From Endothia cerciana (lineage: Eukaryota; Ascomycota; Sordariomycetes; Diaporthales; Cryphonectriaceae), in NCBI GenBank assembly GCA_026119935.1, contig JALRMH010000004.1, positions 372,001 to 436,000 of the forward strand: a stretch of 64,000 nt of DNA, read 5' to 3'. Below, piece by piece: positions 58,004-64,000 of this stretch (position 1 is the stretch's first letter; each line of letters begins with the position of its first letter). Made by a program: the position numbers and the translations under genes. Below the pieces are notes generated by a model. The model searched no databases. It was not told the origin of the DNA and saw only the letters and a program-made list of their open reading frames with translations.

Positions 58004-58468
58004 TCATGATTCCCCCCAGATCTTCCGCTGATCATGTCTTCCCACGAGTGCGCCCAGCCAGTCTCCTGCTGCGCAGATCCTGAATCCAGAGACCGGCCCG
58101 GATCCCGTCCACGCCGTCAAGGCACTAGAAAAGGCACCCACGTCTTGTCGAGGCACCCGCACCCAACACTCCCGGCCAGTAACCTTGAGGATGTCGATCG
58201 GCATGCCCATTCCAGTGAGGCCCAGAAACTGCCTCAGCGCGGACGTGAGGTACTGCCGGAGCGTCAGTTCGTCCAAAACCAGTTCCTGCTTGGCGGTGAT
58301 GAGTTCCAGGTGTGTATAGCCGTGAGGTGGTGTCTTGATGGTGGTGCTGTATATATCGTGGGACTTGGTGGAACTCGGTTTCGCTTTCTTGGCCTTGGTG
58401 ATTGCCACGTCTAGGGCTGTATCAATGTCCATTTTGTCCGCCATCTTGGTGGTTTGGAAAGAAGACAA
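58004..58468 (-). CDS. RNase P/MRP protein subunit POP8-like
   Basis: Single exon, 154 residues. The domain GYTHLELITAKQELVLDELT ... LRQYLTSALRQFLGLTGMGM ... PIDILKVTGRECWVRVPRQD matches the Pop8/Rpp14 fold of RNase P and RNase MRP, which process tRNA and rRNA precursors. An internal Met at 58444 (MADKMDID) could be the start instead. It lies convergent with PP5 (320 bp) and divergent from SPT4 (397 bp). Confidence 0.85.
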   Translation of the reverse strand: MSSFQTTKMADKMDIDTALDVAITKAKKAKPSSTKSHDIYSTTIKTPPHGYTHLELITAKQELVLDELTLRQYLTSALRQFLGLTGMGMPIDILKVTGRECWVRVPRQDVGAFSSALTAWTGSGPVSGFRICAAGDWLGALVGRHDQRKIWGES

Positions 58469-58865
58469 GGTGACCTGCGATCGTCGAGACCGGTCGAGTC
58501 TGACATGGAGATTCCGTAGTTACTGTGCATGGTACCTGAGGGAGGATGCATCTAACGGGGGGCTCTCCCCTGCGTCGTCTTTGCCTGCCGGCGCAACTTC
58601 CACATGCTATTTCCCTGCCGCTGATCGCCCTGCTGCAGCTCAACTTCGACTACATAGTACTGGCTGGGACTTTCGACTTTCGACTTTCGACTTTCGAATG
58701 TCAGCTACTTCATCTTCCACAACTTACAGCATCTTTCGCAACGCGATCAGTCTTCCCCGAGCAACGCTTCGAAGGCCTTTTCCCCTTCAGAACAATACGT
58801 CAACCAGGAATCGTCAAGATCATATTTCTGCAAAGACGTCTCTTACCCCCTGCTCTTGATCTAAG
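58469..58865. promoter_or_regulatory. divergent promoter, POP8 / SPT4, with a 7-bp tandem repeat
   Basis: 397 bp between two RNA-metabolism genes. It contains four tandem copies of tttcgac/tttcgaa at about 58670-58698, about 170 bp before the SPT4 ATG. The repeat is only 28 bp and could be a binding-site array or slippage. Confidence 0.5.
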
Positions 58866-59313
58866 ATGGACAAGTTCAGCTCCGAGAACCAGCGCAGAGG
58901 CAAGCGCGCCTGCATGGTCTGCTCCATTGTGCTGCCGAAGACCGTACGTTCGTCACCTCTGCACTCAACACACTTTTGCTCCCACTACAATCCGCCTTTT
59001 CTCTCCTCATGGCATGCTGCTATTTCTTCGCTAACACTGTATCCCCCCCCACCAGGAGTTCAAGCGAAACGGCTGTCCCAACTGCGAGGATTACCTCCAC
59101 CTCGCCGGCAACGAGGAGGCTATCGAGCTATGCACCTCGTCCGTATACGAGGGACTCATCGCCCTTGCCGACCCCTCCCGCTCATGGGTCGCCAAATGGC
59201 AACGCATCGACAAGTACATCAAGGGCACCTATGCTACCAAGGTGATGGGCACCTTGCCTCCTGACGTCGTTACAAACCTACTGGAGGAGTACAACATTCG
59301 GTATATACCGTGA
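58866..59313 (+). CDS. SPT4: transcription elongation factor SPT4
   Basis: Two exons: 58866-58943 and 59056-59313; 111 residues. The C4 zinc finger is intact: RACMVCSIV and, after the intron, NGCPNCEDYL. The rest (SVYEGLIALADPSRSWVAKW, YIKGTYATKVMG, LPPDVVTNLLE) is the usual Spt4 body that pairs with the Spt5 NGN domain to form DSIF in the nucleus. Spt5 is a BUR1 substrate, so this window carries two players of the same elongation step, probably by chance. The intron contains a C8 run. Confidence 0.97.
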
Positions 59314-59559
59314 GTCGTCACCGCATAACCCTGGCCTTATTTAATAAGTTCCTGCAGACAGCCGTGCTTGGATACATGGCTGTTTGGTCGGTGCGAGCCA
59401 GGGAGGACTCACAGAGGGAGCGAGAGCTGACAAGGGTACAGACGTGATGGGAGTGCGGGCAATGATGACTAGGTGGCATCTGGCGGCCCCCATCTGATGG
59501 TTGAGCTGAGAAATGGAGCTTCTGGCTCCCAATGAGCACGACGACTTCGGTTGCCCAAA

Positions 59560-60153
59560 ACACGACCTCGACGGTTAGCGGGAATTGCACAGATCGGTGA
59601 CGACTACCAGACAAACAACTGCGAAGATCCGTTGCCCACGATCTGACGCGGACGGCTAGCGGATATTACACAGGGTAGTGATGACGACCAGACGAACAAC
59701 AACCAAGAGATTGGTGTTGTGGGCCGAGATGACCAGGAGAAACATCTTCGACAAAAAACATTACAGAGAGCTGCACTTTCTGGCGAAGGTGCAGAGGCGC
59801 AGCAGAGGAAACGTGACTACTTTCGCGAGTACAAGAGGCGGCCTCGTGCTGCTCCTGAAGGCAGGAAGGAAGATGCTGAGTACAAACAACGTTGGAGATA
59901 TACTACCCGTGGAAAGAAGAGTCATGCTACAAGCCAAAAGGAGTATATGGCTTCTTAGGGTGAAAGGATGAGACAGAAGAGGGAGGCGCAGTATCGTGCC
60001 ACACGGAAAGCCATCGTTCGGAAAGCCATCGTTCAATCGGGTCATGAAGCAGAGCAGGGAAGAAAGAGGGACAGGAACAGATATATACCCCGCCGAGGCC
60101 AGCAGATAAAGGAAAGACACAACAGCATGATCGACCCAGAGAAGTGGCTGTGA
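59560..60153 (+). pseudogene. decayed gene relic: Lys/Arg/Glu-rich protein with an internal 81-bp tandem repeat
   Basis: One plus-strand frame can be followed from about 59560 to the TGA at 60151-60153. It is interrupted by TGA within ATC-TGA-CGC (about 59644) and by TAG at 59956-59958, with no frameshift. The first part has two diverged copies of an 81-bp (27-codon) unit, starting near 59571 and 59652 (RLAGIAQIGDDYQTNN versus RLADITQGSDDDQTNN). The second part is basic: KRDYFREYKRRPRAAPEGRK, EYKQRWRYTTRGKK, KREAQYRATRKAIVRKAIV. The style (EGR-EAEY-QR repeats) recalls multicopy Arg/Lys-rich fungal repeat proteins, but I cannot name a family. No start codon is found, so at best it is a truncated relic. 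Confidence 0.45.
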
Positions 60154-60425
60154 CGGGGGCGGGAGAGAATGTGAGATGGGGGCCGGCCCTAGGAAAACCG
60201 GTGTTCTAACCCAAAGCACGACAGACTGAGGTAGCAGATTAAGATGTAGCATGAAGAGTTCAGCTGCAGGGACGTGCCAAATCAAATGTAGCAAATCAAG
60301 AAATGAGAAGAAGATCCCAATAGATGTTTCCGCTCTGGTGGGCAGGACCGATGTTGAAGCACCGGACAAGCGGACGCATCGCTGTGCGCCTACGGGGGGT
60401 ATCATTGCTACACAAACACTACAGC
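60154..60425. other. short intergenic region after the relic
   Basis: Nothing recognised. It separates the relic from the 3' end of KIN17. Confidence 0.4.
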
Positions 60426-61448
60426 CTAGCCAAGACGGGGCCTCTTATTCAATCCACCACCTCCAGATGACTCCCGCGCACGTTTCTTCTCCATCTCCTC
60501 CCGCATGATCCTCTCTGCCTCGCTCATCTTCTTGGGCTGCTCGATCTTGAGCGACTTCTTGGCGCAGCCCGACAGGGCGTTCTTCTTGGCCTGTGCGAAG
60601 ACATTCTTTGGTTGAGGCTTCGCGCCGAAGGAGAAACCTGCCGGCCTTGAAGGCTTCGGTGGATCCGCGGGCTTTGCGGATCCTGCTGCGTCTTTAGTGG
60701 TGTCGGCTCCACCTGCTGCTGGTGTGTCGGGCTTGGACTCTGGTGTATCGTCCCTCTTTGCCTCGTCCTTCTTCTCTGTGGACTTCGCGCCGAATGACAG
60801 CTTGATCCTCTCGCCGTCCTCGAGCCGGAAGCCCTTCTTCTCCTCCCCGTCGCCTTCTTCGTCCTCATCCACGCCCTTGCCCTTCCTCCTCTCCTCCGCG
60901 GCCTTCTCAGCCCGCTTCTGCTGCTCCCGGAGCATCCTCAGCTCCCTCTCCTCGTCCCCCTTGTCCATCATCTCCTTCCGACGGACCGCCTCGGCCCGCT
61001 TCAGCGCCTCGGGGCTGTTGTCGACCCACGCGATGTGCAGGCCCTTGTCCGTCTCCTCGACGCGGCAGATGCCCTCCCGGCCCAGGTACTTGGCGAACTC
61101 GGTGAGGCTGGGCCACCGCGTCGCGTTCATGTGCACGTGCTGCTTGTCGGCGATGTACTCCTGGTAGAAGTGGTTGATGTGCACCGCCTTGGTGCCGTGC
61201 GACGTGCGGAGCTGCTGCAGGAAGTCCCTGCTGAACTGGCTGCTGAACTCGCCGATGGCCTTCTTGGGGTCCTCGCCCACGACGAGCATCTGCCGCACGT
61301 GCGACTCGCTCTGCACGTGCATCTTGAACCCGTTCTCGTCGCGCATCTGCCGCTCGCACACCTGGCAGTACCACCGCAGCCGCCCGAGGCCCTTGGACTT
61401 TTGCTGGTTCGAGACCCATTTCGTGCTGCCTACCTCGGCGCGGCCCAT
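60426..61448 (-). CDS. KIN17-like DNA/RNA-binding zinc-finger protein
   Basis: Single exon, 340 residues, from the ATG at 61448 (MGRAEVGSTKWVSNQQKSKG). The C2H2 finger is WYCQVCERQMRDENGFKMH, followed by the winged-helix-like domain QFSRDFLQQLRTSHGTKAVH, INHFYQEYIADKQHVHMNAT, RWPSLTEFAKYLGREGIC and HIAWVDNSPEAL, all family signatures. A Lys/Glu-rich coiled coil and a basic tail ending GGLNKRPRLG follow. Fungal members lack the C-terminal SH3-like/KOW tandem of animal KIN17. The animal protein works in DNA replication, repair and splicing. Longer open frame upstream (to 61565) is rejected because the family starts at MGRAEVG. Confidence 0.95.
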   Translation of the reverse strand: MGRAEVGSTKWVSNQQKSKGLGRLRWYCQVCERQMRDENGFKMHVQSESHVRQMLVVGEDPKKAIGEFSSQFSRDFLQQLRTSHGTKAVHINHFYQEYIADKQHVHMNATRWPSLTEFAKYLGREGICRVEETDKGLHIAWVDNSPEALKRAEAVRRKEMMDKGDEERELRMLREQQKRAEKAAEERRKGKGVDEDEEGDGEEKKGFRLEDGERIKLSFGAKSTEKKDEAKRDDTPESKPDTPAAGGADTTKDAAGSAKPADPPKPSRPAGFSFGAKPQPKNVFAQAKKNALSGCAKKSLKIEQPKKMSEAERIMREEMEKKRARESSGGGGLNKRPRLG

Positions 61449-62115
61449 CTTTTGGCGGTGTGCTGTGTTTGCCGGGGGTGGGGGGAGGGGTGGCGTAGGA
61501 GCGGAGGGTGTGTCGAGATCTGAACGGAAAGTCGTGTGTCTCCGGGATGTGTGGGCTTTCAGCAAGGAGAGGTTGTGCGCGGTGGTGGTGGCGGCGGTGG
61601 TGGCTGTCTTGTTGTGGATGTAGTTGTACAGTGGGTGGTTTGGGAGGCGTTGATTGTCGCTGGTGGCGGAAGGTTAATGATGGGACCTTGTGATGAGGTT
61701 GAAGTGCGATTGCGGCTTGGAAGGCTGTGGGGGGGGGGGGGGGGGTTGGCATGGGTTTGCATGTGAAGATTAATCAAAGAGCACCGGGGGTTGTTGCACC
61801 TGGTCGTCAATATTTTGCGGCTTCTGCGACCGTATTCACACGGGGGCGCCCAGGCCGTCGATATACACGCTGACTTGAGGGTTGTAAGTGTACGGGACAA
61901 ATGCTGTCATATCAAGACAAAAAAGGAAACTGAAGTGCAGTACGGCGTCCGACATATTGACGACACATGCCTGTCTGTCAACGGCTTTTCTTGCAAATCT
62001 AAGCAGCAATGCTTAAACCTCTACGCTACATCTACACCCGTCTAAGTCTGTCCCTCCTTCTGTCTCCCTCCTTATCTCCTTACGAGACGGTTACCACAAG
62101 ACTGATCTCTGCCCC
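61449..62115. promoter_or_regulatory. promoter region of KIN17 / 3' side of HOM3, with a 17-nt G run
   Basis: About 670 bp between two minus-strand genes. A run of 17 G lies at 61729-61745, about 280 bp upstream of the KIN17 start (a C run in the direction of KIN17 transcription), and a GGTGGTGGCGG patch at about 61580-61605. Confidence 0.45.
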
Positions 62116-64000
62116 TCATTCCAAAAAAGTGAACAGACTCGTGTGGAGCACGTTCATCGCCCTCGTTGCATCGCGGGCGTCAATGACGCACGAGATGTTG
62201 ATCTCGCTCGCTCCTGTAGCCAGAGATGTCAGAATCAGATAAAAGAATTACGAGGGACGGGACTTGCGCAGACCTACCCTGCGAGATCATCTCGATATTG
62301 ACATTGTGATCACCCAGCGTCGTAAACATCTTACCAGCCACACCAATCATGTTCTTCATGTCCGCGCCCACCAGGCTCAGGATGGCCATGCCGTGCAGCA
62401 CGCTGACGTCGCCGCAGTCGGCCAGCTCCTTGGTCGCCATCTCGAACCCCTCCGTCTCCGAGCTCTGCAGGTGTATCGCCATGGACACGTGCACCTCGCT
62501 CGTGGAGATGAGGTCGACCGAGATCTTGTACTTGTCCAGGATCACAAACACCCGCGCCACGAACCCGTGCGCGATGGACCTCTTGTTCGAGTGCACGTTG
62601 ATGACCGAGATCTTGTCCTTGATGGTGACGGCCGTCGGGCGCTTGGGCGTCTTCCTCGCCAGGCAGACCTCGCTCGGCCTCGAGCGCTTCAGCTCCTGCC
62701 CGGGCGCCAGCACGGGGTCCGGAACGACAATCGTGCCCTCCCCGCGCGGGTTCTTGACGTTCTTGATACGCACCGGGATCGGGGGGGTCGCCTTGATGAC
62801 CTGGTCCATCGTGAGATGGTGGATGACCTCGGACCCGTAGAACGTCAGCTCGGCGGCCTCGGACGGCGTGATGGACGTCAGCAGCCGCGCGGTGGGGACC
62901 TTGGTCGGGTCGGCGGTGAAGATGCCGTCGACCTCCTTCCAGATCTGCAGCTCGTCCGCCCGGAGGCCGACCGCGACGAGCGCGGCACACAGGTCCGTGT
63001 AGCCCCTTCCGACGTCGCCGTCCATCAGGCCCCCGGGGACGTTACCGAAGAAGCCGGTGATGACGGGGACGCGGTCCTCGCAGGCTGCGACCTTGGCCTT
63101 GAAGGCCGCTGCTGCATCGCGGTAGAAGGAGGCATCGAGGCGCGCTGCGCCGTCAATGTGCAGCACATCGGCAAGGTCGACGTATTCTGCTTCCACGTTC
63201 TACGGTCGGGGTCAGCCAAGTAGACCCGTTTACTGGTGTATGTGTGAGAAAAGAACACGCACCCGATCCCTCAACACATATGTCATAAACCTGCAGCTCA
63301 ACCTCTCACCAAAACTGACGACCCGGTCCTTGGATCTCGAGTTGATCTCGAGCTTGAAGCGTTTCGACGCCTGGATGTACTCGACGAGCTCCTGGCACTC
63401 ATTTCTGGCATCCCGCTTCAGTGCCTCTCTGAGTTCAGGGTCTTGGACGGATGACTCCGCGGCAGAGATGTGATCGTCGCAGATGTCTTGTATGATGCTG
63501 TTGGCCTGCTCCGTCAACTCAGCCTGCGTGGCCTGTTCGCCAGTCGCAGCGTCGATATTCCGTAATCTCCTGAAGACCTCGAGCAGTCTTTTTTTGCGGC
63601 ACAAATCACAATCTGTCAGCCGAGGTGCCCGTGACGGTGGCCTGGCGGGATCATCAAGGGCGCAGACGGCGATGACCACTCACCGACTTGTGGTGCCGGT
63701 GACCTTCTTGCCCGAGCTACGTGCTGAACAGACAATGGCCACCTTGTTGTCGCCTATGCTCGCCCTGCCCGTGAGTCAGCATGTCTGAGGCTGAACAACA
63801 GGTCTCACTTGAGCGGTGGGCGACATACCTCACGATGTTCTCTGCTATCTGCAGACAGGATCATGATCATCAGCCTACTGTCTTTGTATAAAAAAAAAAT
63901 TATAAAAAAAAAGAGAGAAAGAGAGAGAGGGCTTGCGAACAAGGAGAAAGCAGGCCGTTCATATGTCAACCGCACTGCACCGTACCTTTTCCGGGAATTT
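62116..64000 (-). CDS. HOM3: aspartate kinase HOM3, 5' partial
   Basis: Six exons on the minus strand: 64000-63986 (cut by the window edge), 63848-63829, 63764-63684, 63587-63263, 63199-62278, 62213-62116; 486 residues present. Junctions rebuild KFPEK|IAENIVR|ASIGDNKVAIVCSAR|...|LLEVFRRL, and SCRFMTYVLRDR|NVEAEYVDL. The catalytic domain contains TGFFGNVPGG, VGRGYTDLCAALVAVGL and WKEVDGIFTADP; two ACT domains follow (SVINVHSNKRS, VAGKMFTTLGDHNVNIEMIS), ending HTSLFTFLE. Missing is the first segment with the KFGGTSVG motif. It performs the first step of Thr/Met/homoserine synthesis, feedback-inhibited by threonine in yeast through the ACT domains. One exon is only 20 nt. Confidence 0.95.

Noticed and set aside
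62264..63223. 319-codon frame opposite HOM3
   Set aside because: Antisense shadow of the aspartokinase catalytic exon; composition dominated by Arg, Asp and His.
1..64000. tRNA, 5S rRNA, CRISPR, or intact transposon
   Set aside because: I looked for B-box-like GGTTCGANNCC on both strands, 5S internal promoter sequence, regularly spaced repeats, transposase or reverse transcriptase motifs and terminal inverted repeats, and found none convincing. A tRNAscan-SE or Infernal run would be decisive.

Overview
The window is nuclear DNA of a filamentous ascomycete (Pezizomycotina, most likely a Sordariomycete; I cannot name the genus). The evidence is many short introns of about 45-200 bp with GTRAGT-type donors and CTRAC-type branch points, fungal forms of housekeeping genes (174-residue calcineurin B, BUR1 kinase, HOM3 aspartokinase, EF1B-gamma with an N-terminal GST domain), GC-rich codons, and one AT-shifted gene relic that looks mutated by RIP (repeat-induced point mutation). 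I recognised no rRNA, tRNA, CRISPR array or intact transposon.

Layout. 0-8 kb: 3' part of a vacuolar P5B ATPase (YPK9-like), a CFA-synthase/coclaurine-type methyltransferase, a tiny three-exon complex I subunit (NDUFB2-like, minus strand), and the CTD kinase BUR1 with an in-frame TAG inside its low-complexity tail. 8-13 kb: gene-poor, with a RIP-type pseudogene of a dispersed fungal family and an ISG12/IFI6-family membrane protein. 13-21 kb: a cytochrome P450, a small multi-span membrane protein with a 15-nt exon, a probable small conserved gene, the AMPK beta subunit, and KAE1 (tRNA t6A synthesis). 22-27 kb: EPL1 (NuA4) and calcineurin B, divergently arranged. 27-43 kb: a 16-kb stretch almost free of genes and rich in G/C homopolymers and microsatellites, holding one Q-rich regulatory-type gene at 34.3-36.0 kb. 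43-64 kb: a dense housekeeping block with MRPS9, EF1B-gamma, an FCP1-like HAD protein, RRP36, COQ8, ESS2/DGCR14, PP5 (PPT1), POP8, SPT4, a decayed basic-protein relic, KIN17, and aspartokinase HOM3 running off the right edge.

The genes do not form one pathway. Several are transcription, RNA or stress-signalling factors (BUR1, SPT4, EPL1, ESS2, AMPK beta, calcineurin B, PP5), as expected of ordinary chromosome-arm content. Divergent pairs sharing short promoters: NDUFB2-like/BUR1, small gene/AMPK beta, EPL1/CNB1, MRPS9/EF1B-gamma, FCP1-like/RRP36, ESS2/PP5 and POP8/SPT4. The observations most worth follow-up are the two point-mutated relics, the BUR1 stop codon, the micro-exons, and the cluster of long G/C runs around the Q-rich gene. 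Exon coordinates were derived by hand from splice signals, reading phase and family resemblance; no search was run.
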